The notes below the pieces were generated by a model. That model was not told the origin of the DNA and made no database searches. It was given only the letters and a program-made list of their open reading frames with translations. Shown piece after piece: positions 1 to 10,119 of a stretch of 64,000 nucleotides of DNA (positions are counted from its first letter, which is position 1; the number at the start of each line of letters is the position of its first letter). Made by a program: the position numbers and the translations under genes. Origin of the DNA: Apoda limacodes (taxonomy: Eukaryota > Arthropoda > Insecta > Lepidoptera > Limacodidae); assembly GCA_946406115.1 (NCBI GenBank), contig OX291540.1, positions 7,312,563-7,376,562 on the forward strand, in the 5' to 3' direction.

Positions 1-300
1 ATGTAAGTATCTATTGTTTGCTCATTTCATAAAACTTCGTATTTAAATAGATAATTTCAATTTCTACGTGTTAAATCAATAAAATTTTTATTTTCTCTGT
101 AATAAAGAAAATTTTAAATTCCCTATTTTGTACGTGGCTAAAACGCTATCCGCAAAAAGCCAAAGAAAAGAAACCTCATTTTTTAGTCTATGGCCGATCG
201 CCAAGCGCGCGCACAGGATAACTAATTATTTTTTCCCGCCATTGCGAAAAAAAATTTCACAACTCGTTTTCACTCTTGATATTAAAGTTATTTATTAATA
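1..300. other. AT-rich flank without a gene
   Basis: No coding region is visible. The window opens with ATGTAAGTAT, which would fit a 5' splice site (AT|GTAAGTAT) if an exon ended at the window edge, but nothing upstream can be seen to test this. Positions 190-250 hold a short GC-richer patch just ahead of the recombinase remnant and may belong to that element. Confidence 0.5.
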
Positions 301-303
301 AAG

Positions 304-1747
304 ATGTCTACCAGTACTAGTTATGAAGAAAATGATTTATGTTGTACACCGCCCGATATAAGGTGTGAAGCCCTTAACGTTATGGAAAGTTTACTACCTA
401 AAAACTCCAACGAAAGATATGTATTAGCGTACCAAATTATCATAATTTAATTTTTGAACATTTTCAGGAAATGTGTTTCTGGCGTTCTTTCAAGAATTAT
501 CTTCTAAGTACAAACGTAGGTCTTTGTGGTTTATATACTCAATGTTAAAAAGTACAGTCTGAACAAAGAATGGAGTGGACTGAAAAACATACTCTAATTT
601 GTCAGCTTATCTTAAGAGACTATCAGATGGATTTAGAAGCAAGAAATCCAAGGTTTTATCATCTGACGATATTGAAAAAAAGATGCTCCAGATAACTAAT
701 ATCTGGCTACTAAGGTTAGTTATTTAATTCAAAATATCTACGCGACTTCAGCCTGTGTTGTGTGTTGAACTTAATTATTGTTTCTTTTTTTAAGTTGTTT
801 TAATATTTGATGTAACTGGTGCATGTAGGATACAAGAATTAACAAATATAACTGGTAAAAGATGAAGAGAACCATGGCCAGATACTTTTAGTGAAAATAC
901 CTATCACGAAAAATAAAATACCGACGTCTTTCACCATACACGGTCCATTTTATGAAATTGTTAAGAAGTATGAAAGTTTGCGTTTACCATAAGCAAAAAA
1001 TTACGTTTCTTTCAAAATTACCAGAATGTTAAATGTACCTGTCAGCCTATAGGTTATACAAATTTGGTTCTTATTTACAAATAATAAAACGGGATTAAAC
1101 GCGTCATTATATGGCAAAATACCTATCAAAAGAGTAACGGATAAAATAAGATCGCTTTTGAATAAATTCTCCATTAAGACGGTATATGTTCCGTTCTCCA
1201 AAATTGAACAGCAGATGCGCGCGCCAAAGGACGTAATCCCTTACTTCAGCAGGACGCCTCCACTCGAAGCCAAAGACACTGCGCACCGCCAGTCTACCCG
1301 TGACCAAGGCTAGTGTAACCCAGCCGAAACGTCGGGAAAAAGGTATTTAAAAAGGTAGGTAAATAATGACGCGTTTTATCCCGTTTTATAATTTTTAAAT
1401 TAGTATGGAAGGCGTAAATTTAAAAACTTAAATTTGGTTCTATGCCTAAAGAAATGCCTAAGTTTTTAGGTTTAGCAGATGCTGATAGCTACACTGGACA
1501 AAGTTTCAGAAGAGCTTCAGCTACATTGCTGGCTTATTCAGGAGCTGATATAATGACTTTGAAGCGTCATGGTGGGTGGCGATCTAGCAATGTAGCCGAA
1601 TCATACGTAGAAAATGCCATACAAAACAAGAAGAAAATTTGTCCAAAAATCACAAAAAGAATTAGACTTGATTCTGAGGCGCATCCTACTGGCGAAACAC
1701 CAAGTACATCCAATGCTTGGATTTCACCTACCTACACGAAAAATTAA
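304..1747 (+). pseudogene. Crypton-like tyrosine recombinase, broken
   Basis: Decayed gene for a DNA-cutting tyrosine recombinase of the Crypton type, a transposon enzyme that moves circular DNA intermediates. The putative start at 304 reads MSTSTSYEENDLCCTPPDIR and runs to a stop near 450. The frame resumes in pieces: FLAFFQELSSKYKRRSLWF (about 480-530), LKRLSDGFRSKKSKVLSSDD (about 613-672) and IPTSFTIHGPFYEIVKKYES (about 925-980). The C-terminal catalytic part is open at 1442-1747. It shows SFRRASAT (the HxxR box, with Q in place of H two residues before the first R), RHGGW, and AESYVE with the nucleophilic tyrosine. Several stops and frameshifts, an apparent loss near 430-470 and a 358-bp insertion at 1072-1429 make it non-functional. 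The assignment to Crypton rather than another tyrosine-recombinase element comes from recalled similarity to insect copies. Confidence 0.72.
1072..1429. mobile_element. 358-bp insertion with 12-bp target duplication
   Basis: The 12-mer AAATTTGGTTCT occurs at 1060-1071 and again at 1430-1441. Removing the DNA between the copies restores the recombinase reading ...KFGSMPK. This is clear evidence for an inserted element. It carries inverted repeats near its ends: ATAAAACGGGATTAAACGCG near 1083 and its imperfect complement near 1365-1390. It holds no credible gene; minus-strand open frames across it are short and unsupported. The superfamily is not determined: a 12-bp duplication fits retroposition (SINE-like) as well as a DNA element. 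Confidence 0.75.
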
Positions 1748-3230
1748 CCATCCTTAATAACAATAGCAAATGAAAGTATTTCAGTAAATAAATAATCTAT
1801 CGGATGAGACCGCTATGCCCGAAAAAACAGTTAATTATAACTTTACTAACTGCACATTTACTTATTGTTTCTCTAAATAATCTTTTTACCTACTGTATAA
1901 AATGATTATTTTCTTCACACGTCGTATGATACACGTGTGTATTGATAATTTCGGTCCTCGGCTCTCTTAAGACCCTCACCTAACGGCTCGGGTCTAAATG
2001 GCGCCTCAGCGGTAGTCACCAACATTACACACTTGTACCAACTATTTGTTTCAATTTTCGAAGTTCAACTGAAGAAAATATCTTATTCGTAGATATCAAA
2101 CTCATTAACATGCATAAAATACACAGTTATGTATCTGATATCTTTTAATTTTCCAGTGCTTAAGCGTTTAAAAATCTAGCGGAGTGATGAATAGCACTTA
2201 GGAGTAAACAAAAGTAAGTGCAGTCGTGTCGCTTGCCTTCAGCGACAACTAAGAGCGCTAAAAGATTGCAGAAGCGAGTTCAGCCGGGCTATATACAGTC
2301 ATTTTAATGACAACCTTATGAAGCTGTTAAAACCTTCACTGACATCAATAATTTTGAAAAGCAATGTAGCTTTTGCACATACTGCTTAGCTTCTGTTAGA
2401 CGTCAATAAGGAATTCCTATAAATAAGCTCAAGCCAGTTTTGAAAAGGAATTTAAGGAGCGTTGCTGAGTGAAAATGAAAGTGACAAGGATCGAGAATGG
2501 TATTAAAAGATGTTTTGCGTATTCGAGGCTCGGGCGATGTTTATGTTATGCCACTTTGACTATTATTATATCAAATTATTGAAGAGTTTATTCACCTCAG
2601 ACACTGTGTTTGTCCACATACAGAAGCCGTGCTTGATACCGTTTCATTCACAAACAGATGTAAGGCAGGGAGAAGCAGTTTGCCTAAATTGTCAAGAATT
2701 ATCAAAATATGTTGTATCAACTTCATGAAGGTCATTGCCATCATTAAAGAAATGATGTGTTATAAACTTAAAACGAATCCCGGTTTGCGCATTTTATGTT
2801 TGGCAGTCATTATGCAATGTTGACTTACAACTGCAGAAGTGCTGTACATGTGTGTACTATTTTGCCTTAAATATTATTATTGATGTTTGAAACTAGGAAG
2901 TCTAAAGAAAACTATGTTTATTTTTCAAGTATTTAATACCTTATTATTTAGTTTATTTTTTTGAATCAACCTTTCTTTATAGTTTATAAGTTCTTATATA
3001 AATCTAAAATTTAACATATCATCATTTTCGAAGTTTTCCAACCACAAATACCAGAGACAAAAAATTTGAAATGAACTTCGAATATACTTCACAGGAAAAC
3101 TAATCCTATGTAGGTGTCATAATTAAAAAAATCAAAAAAAAAAATTTTCTTCATTCTTTTGCCGGATAAGGTTACGAACCAAAAATAGGTTTTTCATACA
3201 AACAATATTTAAATAAAAAAATTTAACAAA
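1748..3230. other. No recognisable gene
   Basis: AT-rich sequence. The stretch about 1945-2045 (TCGGTCCTCGGCTCTC onward) looks like a piece of a dispersed lepidopteran repeat. A 72-codon open frame at 2510-2728 has no recognisable motif and is treated as chance. Confidence 0.4.
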
Positions 3231-3231
3231 A

Positions 3232-3445
3232 AAAAACAACCGCTTCAAAACTATGCACTAAAAAAATAAAAATAATTACTTATTGAATGAATTATAGTTT
3301 GCAGTTGGTTTCATGCAAGTGAAGTGTGTTTAAACTACAGGTATATAGAAACCAACTGCAAACTGTAATTCAGATAGAATTTTTGGAAATAAGTAATTAT
3401 TTTTACCTTTTTAGTGTATCTTTTCGAAGCTGGTTATTTTTTTAT
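3232..3445. repeat. Fold-back MITE-like repeat, copy 1
   Basis: Two arms of roughly 80 bp are imperfect inverted complements. The left arm (about 3238-3312) ends GCAGTTGGTTTC and the right arm (about 3349-3440) begins GAAACCAACTGC. The outer ends are AACCGCTTCAAAA and TTTCGAAGCTGGTT. The loop carries GCAAGTGAAGTGTG. A second copy in the opposite orientation lies at 5215-5485 and a partial third at 7335-7450. Confidence 0.75.
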
Positions 3446-3720
3446 GTTGAGTTTTTATTTTTTACTTTTTAGTGACGAATTGCTTTTACGTACAGTTAAA
3501 ACATCTTTACTAGTAACTAAATGTTATACAATCATCAATATAAAGGCGTTTGACCAGTTCCAAATAAACACCAATTATTTTTTTCTTTTTACCATAACTA
3601 TACCCTTTTTAATAAAAAAAATTTTTTTCAAATCCGTCTATATATGACAGAGTTATGCCCGAACATATATAGTATAAAAGAAATATAAACATCCGAATTG
3701 AGACCCTTCTCGTTGTTTGA
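3446..3720 (+). repeat. Dispersed repeat next to the fold-back unit
   Basis: Shares AGTGACGAATTGCTTTT, ATACAATC.TCAA.ATAAA.GGCGT, CCAGTTC.AAAT.AACA and a tail of the type ATCCGAATTGAGACC with 7400-7690. The partial tail also recurs near 56480-56540. It behaves as the flank of the same element as the fold-back unit. No open frame of substance. Confidence 0.55.
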
Positions 3721-4362
3721 AGTCTGTTAGAAACGCTAATATGTTATATTTTATTTAACAAGTATGTACCTACAGATCCCTCGGCTCGCGGCGTCATACC
3801 CACAGAATTCTATAAGACTGTCACACCTAACTTAAGTGCTTACCTGCTATTTATTACTGTTTCTTTTATAATTTTCTTAATTTCGCTAACATGGGGCTAA
3901 AGCTAGGCGCAAACTTCGCGGCTTCTATTAAGATTATGCTTAGATGAACTTAGATTGTATGGGAATTAGAACTTATTGCAAAAAAAGATTTAATGATTTT
4001 TGCAGTGCACACTACATGTATTGTTTTCCCCATAACTTTTCATTCCGTTACTCCCTGTAATTAAATTTAATGTGAAATTCATATATATAATTCACTTTTA
4101 GACAACACAATTTTCAGTTGCATCGTGCAAAACCACCGACAAAATTAAGCAGTACCACAAAATGGTTTAATAAAATGATACTCTATTGTAAAGTTCCATT
4201 TCCACAGCGGCTGTGATTTACGGATAGTCAAATTATATCTCTGTCGCTATTTCTATGATGCAAAATATTTTTTCTTTTCTACTGCTTAATAAGAGACAAC
4301 TTAACACTATATGAACCTCTGATAAAGGTGCAACGCTATTGTTTTACCTTTGTTTTACCACC
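3721..4362. other. No recognisable gene
   Basis: AT-rich; no motif, repeat arm or splice-bounded open frame was identified. Confidence 0.4.
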
Positions 4363-4440
4363 AAGGTGGCCTAATGTTAGGCGCTCACTCCATAGGCTAC
4401 GGACCCTTGCAACTCTTTTCAAATCTAATAACACCATTCT
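4363..4440 (-). mobile_element. LINE-C 3'-end scrap
   Basis: CCAAGGTGGCC...TAGGCTACGGACCCTTGCAAC is a diverged copy of the 3' end of the Jockey/CR1-group LINE found at 11184, 34358 and 46962 (CCAAGGTGGC ... GTAGCCTATGGACGC.TGCAACACC). Only the last 70-80 bases survive. Confidence 0.55.
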
Positions 4441-5214
4441 ATTCCCTTGAGGGAATCTCAACAGGGAGCTCATTTCACTCATTCTGTTCGCAAAAGACGT
4501 CCAGTGTGTTCATTATTTAGTAAATCCGTTACAAAGAGCAACGTGGAAGTATTCAACAGACAATTGAAAAGCTCTACCTACGGATATAGCGTCCGTACAT
4601 ACAAAAAAACTATCTCCACACCAAAAATCAGCCCAATCGGTTGCTCCGTTGCGACGCTAAGCGATAACAAAGAAATAAACAGACTTAGGAAAATTTTATT
4701 TTCTTTAAATGTAATTGCTATAACCTATCTAAGATATTAAATATCTGCGTAGAAAATAAATCAGTGACAAAGGAAAATCAGGATATTGACACACAATAAA
4801 AGTTATAAGAGTACGGGATCCTCTTAAAATCTCAAGAACAACTTGCCCTCCGTTAGCTTTTAATCACTTAACCATTTGAACTTTTCTTCAGGACTCTATT
4901 TGTTATTCCGACTTCGTAAGTTTGAACAAAATTGTTTCGTCAGCAAAAACTTACGATGCTAAAGATTCAGAAGTTACTTTGATTTTATTCTTTTTGCTGT
5001 AATTTAAAGCGAACAAGTCTTGTGATCATTAATTCAAAACACGTAATGGTTAGTTTAGCTTTTTTATAAAAGAAAATAATATGAAAGTTGTTATATTTTT
5101 TTATTTTGCTATAAGTCTGTGGTTTACTATTAGTAGTATGTATGCATTCACATTATTTTTTGAATCACAATTAAACTTGTATACAATTTTGTTACGATCA
5201 TTCATGATTTTATT
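4441..5214. other. No recognisable gene
   Basis: A 97-codon open frame at 4447-4740 begins at TTG, has no motif and no homologue I recognise. The rest is AT-rich with no supported feature. Confidence 0.4.
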
Positions 5215-5485
5215 ATACGAGAAGAAAAAATAACAGTTCGTCACTCAAAAGTAAAAAATTAAACCTTTTAAACAAAAAAAACAACCGGCTTCAAAAAGAT
5301 TCACTAAAAAGATAAAAATAATCACCTATTTTCAAAAATCTGATCAAAACTACTGTTTGAAGTTGGTGTCTATGTACCTTACAGCAGTTCATAACACCCT
5401 TCACTTGCGTGACACCAACTTCAAATTGTAATTCAGATTAGATTTTTGGAAATAAGTAATTATTTTTCCCTTTTAAGTAAATCAT
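5215..5485. repeat. Fold-back MITE-like repeat, copy 2
   Basis: The left arm (about 5283-5371) reads CAACCGGCTTCAAAAAG ... TTGAAGTTGGTGTC and the right arm (about 5411-5482) begins GACACCAACTTCAAA. The loop contains CCCTTCACTTGC, the complement of the loop motif in copy 1, so this copy is inverted relative to copy 1. The flank GCAATTCGTCACTCAAAAGT-like sequence at 5235 is the complement of the segment at 3468. Confidence 0.75.
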
Positions 5486-5486
5486 T

Positions 5487-5770
5487 GATAAGATCTATCA
5501 CTTCTGTCAATAAACTCCTAGTCTACTATCAATATTTTACAAGATTTAATTTACAACCTTTTTTAATATTTTACAACCTTTTCTAGTTTGACATCCAAAT
5601 TAATAGCTTGATGAGATCTATCACTTCTGTAAAGAAACTGCTAGTCTAAGATCAATAGTTACCGAGATATAGCGCTTTTTAATTTGACAGTTGTCATCCG
5701 AAATAGAGATCCCCATGAGATCTATCACTTCTGTACAGAAACCGCTAGTCTAAGATAAATAGTTATCTAG
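5487..5770. repeat. Three-unit tandem repeat
   Basis: AGATCTATCACTTCTGT starts at 5491, 5614 and 5718. It is followed each time by a variant of AAACTGCTAGTCTAAGATCA. Periods are about 123 and 104 bp. Between units 1 and 2 a smaller duplication, ATTTTACAACCTTTT, also occurs twice. Confidence 0.8.
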
Positions 5771-6604
5771 ACCGAGACCAAGACCGAGACACACACATTT
5801 TTTCTTAAGTTCTTAAGTTTTAAGTTACAATTTACTACTTATTTTTTTTCAATTTGATTTTCACATCATCTTTGGTGGCGATTGATGTGAAGAATTATAG
5901 AATACGTATATAATAAAAGAAAATAGAATTAAAATTATTTTAAGGTGTTAAGCAACGAAATCCGATTCGTTGAATATATATTAAATATCTACAAACAAAG
6001 GGAAAGCCATATTGATATTTAATAATATGAGTATACCCTATTGTTACTGAAAACACACTGCCGCTGCAAACTGTAAGATAAGTAAAGTAATAAACAAAGC
6101 TGCACTCTCAACAACGTGAAGCCACTCCATGGAAGGTTATAATAACATTTATTAGGCAAGCGCTCACGAGATCTAGTCTGAATATGCATTTAAGCTATTT
6201 AGCTGTCGTGCTTTAGAGCCAATGGAATTACATCTTCATTGCTTTCATATTTTCAGAAGATATATTTTCATTTCACTAATTAGTATCTTAATGCATTTTT
6301 ATTTAAAACTAGGTGTGTTCCGTAGAGAAGTTTATTTGAAAAACAACCTATTAACGTGGGAACTCTTGATCAGGATAAAAAGTATTATATATCCATTTTC
6401 AATTCCTTTAGGTAATCCTGCGCCAAAAATCAGGTGAATCTGATGCTTCGTTGTACCCTTTTTCTTGTAAGTAAGTTTTTAAATCGTTTAAATAATTGCA
6501 GAGACTACGTGTGGAAGTTTTGCGTAACGCATGTAACTCATAAAACAATTTAATATATACAAAAAGTAATATATTTACTGCTTTTCGAAGTATTCTGCAT
6601 TACA
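5771..6604. other. No recognisable gene
   Basis: AT-rich. The 71-codon open frame at 6222-6437 shows no motif and lacks splice support. Confidence 0.4.
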
Positions 6605-6860
6605 TTTTAAACCCTTTTTTATTCAGTCAAATCATTTTGGGGAACATGAGGACCTTTGATCTAAGGGCATTATTTCACGTACTTGTTGAAAGCTATCACG
6701 GCCTCTTCCGGCCCCTAAAATGTCATAACTATCATCAAATTTTTAATTTTTGGGTAAATTAAGAAAGCGCATGGTGCCAGGTCTGGACGATGTGCGGGAT
6801 GGGTCAGTAGCACCTCCTCACAAGCCAAAAATTACTTTGTCTTGTTTGCAATTTCCAGCT
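6605..6860 (-). pseudogene. mariner-type transposase C-terminal remnant
   Basis: Read on the minus strand, about 6720-6845 gives FLACEEVLLTHPAHRPDLAP followed by CAFLIYPKIKN. It continues after a stop as GPEEAVIAFNKYVK. This is the block around the third catalytic aspartate of mariner (DD34D) transposases, normally HP.YSPDLAPCDFFLFPK, where the enzyme cuts DNA at the terminal repeats. The D of PDLAP is kept; the following CDFF is CAFL. Multiple stops make it dead. The N-terminal and first catalytic regions are not recognisable, and no terminal repeats were found. Confidence 0.7.
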
Positions 6861-6873
6861 AATTTTTAATCAA

Positions 6874-7090
6874 TGATTGAGTTTCTAATGTTTAAAAAAC
6901 ATAACATTCGAAATTCAAACATTTATGAGCGGCCAGGAGCGCAGAACTGTGAGTGTGCCCTATATATTTTATCCCTGACAAGCTATTAAAATGAATGATT
7001 GAATTTCTTATGTTAAAAAAACAACATTCAAAATTCAAACATTTATGAGCGGCCAGGAGCGCAGAACTGTCAGTGTGCCCTATGATTACA
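6874..7090. repeat. Two-unit direct repeat (~122-bp period)
   Basis: TGATTGA.TTTCT.ATGTT starts at 6874 and 6996. Each is followed by AAATTCAAACATTTATGAGCG and GGCCAGGAGCGCAGAACTGT. The copies are about 90% alike over some 90 bp, separated by about 33 bp of single-copy sequence. The unit overlaps the upstream side of the mariner remnant and may be a duplication within that element. Confidence 0.85.
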
Positions 7091-7334
7091 TCCCTATATT
7101 GTCCATTCATGACCATTTGTAGACAGTATACTTGTAAAAACTGCTGAATCAGTGACACTGTGACTTTATCAAAATAAACCTGGATAAATACTCGTACTTT
7201 ACATTGCACCTTATTTAGTTCTGAGTAAGATTTGTATTACCCATATTTTAATAAAGGTTTAGAAGTATTTTTTGTTAGCAAAGGAAATGAAAACTTTAAA
7301 TGGTAATTTATATCTGATTTATATACTTATCAGG

Positions 7335-7690
7335 CAATAAGTAATTATTTTTACCTTTTTTTAACCCGGTTGCTTTTTTTGTTAAAAAGGTTATTATTTT
7401 TTACTTTTGAGTGACGAATTGCTTTTTTTTCTCGTAAACTAAAAACATTGTCAAAAATACTTGTAAAAAAATTGTATACAATCTTCAACATAAAAGGCGT
7501 GTTTCACCAGTTCTAAATTAACATCAATTATTTTTTTATCTAAAAGTTTAGTTTAATATGGGGCCACCTCAGGATCATACTCTTTCGAGTAAATAAAGAA
7601 TTTTTTGAAATCGGTTCACAAATTGACGGAGCAATTGGTAGACATACATAAAAAAATATACCCGTTGAACATAGAACCTCCTCCTACTTT
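7335..7690 (+). repeat. Fold-back family copy 3 (partial) and flank
   Basis: GGCAATAAGTAATTATTTTTACC matches the inner right arm of copies 1 and 2. GAGTGACGAATTGC, ATACAATCTTCAACATAAAAG and the closing GACGGAGCAATTGG/GAACCTCCTCC motif match the flank at 3446-3720. The left arm is missing. Confidence 0.65.
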
Positions 7691-8012
7691 TATCGTCTGA
7701 TTAGAATTATCTGTAAATTATCTACTTCTTTGAGATTTTACAGTGTACAGTAAAGTGGTTAGTGTCTCCCATGTTATAATGTGGGTGAGTGTCCAACCAC
7801 ACTCGTCTTTGAAATAGTGATATTATACTTGTACCATGGCCCCGAGTTCTGTAATCTGTCCTATGGACTGCGCAATAGCCTCACAAAACTGGCCACACTT
7901 TAGAAAGAAACAAAGTTAACCTGTGGTATCATTTCTCTTAGACAAACCCCGAAGTTTCGCTTCGTCTCTGTCATACTTTTGTGACCATTTTTTTTTACAT
8001 CTGGCTAGGTAA
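7691..8012. other. No recognisable gene
   Basis: Nothing supported. A GC-richer patch about 7780-7920 has no identifiable motif. Confidence 0.35.
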
Positions 8013-8020
8013 TGCGCTGT

Positions 8021-9037
8021 TAGGGATTGCAATCCAGCAGCTCATTCAATCCCGCGGAATTAATATGCGGGATTACTCAATTCAATTATGTTATGAAATC
8101 AAATTCAAACTACAGATTTTTGTGTAAAAATCAATTTTTATTAATCATTTCTTACATTAAGCAACAGAAATTATTTCTTTTGATCAATTAAGTGTGAGTA
8201 ATTAGTAATCAGTTTTCTAAGATTCATCTCCAAATGTTTGGCATAGTTAATTAGTTTTGTTTAATTTTACCCTTACTCGTAACAAAAGTTTTATATTTTT
8301 AATTCAGTCAAATTTATATAATAACTAATAATCGAATCATAACTTTCTCTTAGATGCTATTACTATGATATCAACGTAAGGTGATATTTTTTTTAAATAC
8401 GCTCTTAAGAGAATATGATTCCGAGCGCCTCTCAGCGTGCTTCATGCAAACGAATTTTTCACTTTGTTTTTACACTTGCTGATAAAACACCACGAAATTT
8501 TGAAGACATGTTTTAGTAATAAATATCTAGATCTGCATTGTGTCAGTTTTCTGGTATATTTTATAGTGCAAAAGTTATACAGGATTCTAGTTTTTTATAC
8601 AAATGGTTTAAAGAAAGATTTCTAGTAAATAATTTTTTTACAAATTTTTGGAAAACCACAGACATATATATTCGGCTTGGGATTATGACTAAGAAATTTC
8701 ACAGTAATTGATCAGTAAATGTAAAAAACAAATGAAAAATTCGTTTGTATGAAGCCCACTGCAAGGCGCCACGAATCGTTTCCTCTTAAGAATCAAATGG
8801 TATCGCTATATTAAACGCCGGACGGTGAATACGAAAACAAAACACTCGTCACCTACAGAAAGACGTGCAGTGACATATATGAACAACTGTAACGTCGCAC
8901 TCGTGCTACTCGCGGTTTACGCGAATGTTTAAGTGCCAAATTCTCCATTTGCGGGATCCACAGATGCGCGTTTTGAAGGTGCGGGATTTATCAGGTTAAT
9001 AAAAGTAGCGGGATCAGTAGGGAACCTGCAATCCCTA
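8021..9037. mobile_element. hAT-like non-autonomous DNA transposon
   Basis: The 8-mer TGCGCTGT lies at 8013-8020 and at 9038-9045, directly outside an inverted pair: TAGGGATTGCAATCC at the left end and GGAACCTGCAATCCCTA at the right end. An 8-bp target duplication with short termini of the form (T/C)AGGG.TTGCA is the hallmark of the hAT superfamily. Inside, subterminal GCGGGAT motifs occur near both ends. There is no transposase frame, so it would depend on an enzyme encoded elsewhere. The total is 1017 bp; about 380 bp of this is a second, nested MITE (8409-8785). Confidence 0.8.
8409..8785. mobile_element. TTAA-flanked MITE nested in the hAT-like element
   Basis: TTAA stands at 8405-8408 and 8786-8789. 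Between them, imperfect inverted arms of about 70 bp run from each end. The left arm contains GCTTCATGCAAACGAATTTT and the right arm contains AAAATTCGTTTGTATGAAGC. TTAA duplications are typical of piggyBac-type transposition, but the terminal bases (GAGAA/GAGGAAACG) are not the usual CCC, so the superfamily is tentative. No coding capacity: the 62-codon frame at 8437-8625 falls across the arm. Confidence 0.75.
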
Positions 9038-9045
9038 TGCGCTGT

Positions 9046-9668
9046 CCAGTTCTACATACTTATACATACATAGTATGTATCGTAACCTGTTTAATAAACG
9101 TATTTTCTATTGCTGCAATAAATGTTAATGAGACTATTGGTCAACAAGATAGTAATAGACAGTTGAAAAATTATTATCTCTATGTTACCCTTTTTTAGAG
9201 TAAAGTATTATAAATAGAGAAGGAAGCAATGGGCAGAAAGCAGCAGTGATTGTATCCGTTTTCCGGTCGTTTATAAATTATTGCCGGGAATCATGTTTGA
9301 ATTATTGTTCATTTTCATTCAATTAATTTTCCTTTATTGTCGTTGACAAAATAAATGAAAATGAAATCTGAATCTTCAGGCCACTACTTGTTTGATAAAT
9401 AGTATTTTTGTTATGTTTTATTAAAGTGTTATTACGTCAGTATAGAAGTGAATGCTAGTTATGGCAAACGAGTCATGAATGTGAAATTAATACTGTGGAA
9501 ATAAGAGAATGAAGAAGTATATGTGGTACAATTACAATTTGAAGTAAAAAATCTATGGGTTTTTTATGGTTTCTGAACCTAAACGACTATGCGCATATAC
9601 CTTGATTTCCGAACCTATCCCGCCGGAAGATAGCTCGACCCTTGGGAAGGCATATATAGTTTTTTTTT
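9046..9668. other. No recognisable gene
   Basis: AT-rich with no supported feature. A patch about 9540-9655 carries CCGAACCTA, which recurs in the fold-back element just downstream and may be its outer part. Confidence 0.35.
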
Positions 9669-10119
9669 GTATCTATAAAGTTGTCGTAGCCAAATCATAA
9701 GCCATATTTTTTTGCTATTTTTTCCATTTTTTTTAAAAATGTTTATTGTTTCCGAGATACCATGGTCCTGCTAGCTTTAGACTAAAGCTAGCTCAGCCAC
9801 TATTGTATCTCCGGACCTATTGCACTTAGTAACACGGTTGTACCGTTTATTTTTTGAAAATTTGTTGCTAATCTTATGCCAAGGAACTGGTTTATTTACT
9901 CCACTGATTTCCGAGATACCATGGTCCTCTATCGTATCTTCGAACCTATTGCACCTATCAACATGGGTTTTTTGCTATCGTTTTTCTATTCGTTTATCAA
10001 ATGCTATATCTTAGAAACCGGTGGAGCAAAAAAATCAATTTTTGGCAAAAAATTAGCAAAAAAATATGGCTTAAGTCGCATTGGGGCTTATGATTTGGCT
10101 ATGCCAGCTTTAAAGACAC
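9669..10119. repeat. Large fold-back element with internal repeats
   Basis: The left arm (about 9669-9740) includes GTAGCCAAATCATAAG and CCATATTTTTTTGCTA. The right arm (about 10035-10119) includes TAGCAAAAAAATATGG and CTTATGATTTGGCTATG, its complement. Inside, TTTCCGAGATACCATGGTCC occurs twice (about 9749 and 9907), each time followed by ATCTCCGGACCTATTGCACC-like text. Short open frames in it (9820-10014, 9876-10124) are by-products. Confidence 0.7.

Noticed and set aside
1..10. Splice donor at the window edge
   Set aside because: AT|GTAAGTAT looks good but only two bases of a putative exon are visible.
4447..4740. 97-codon open frame
   Set aside because: Starts at TTG, no motif, low-complexity lysine/serine content, no splice sites or neighbour support.
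6892..7209. 105-codon minus-strand frame with an internal repeated peptide
   Set aside because: The peptide repeat comes from the DNA direct repeat at 6874-7090; the frame does not continue the mariner reading.
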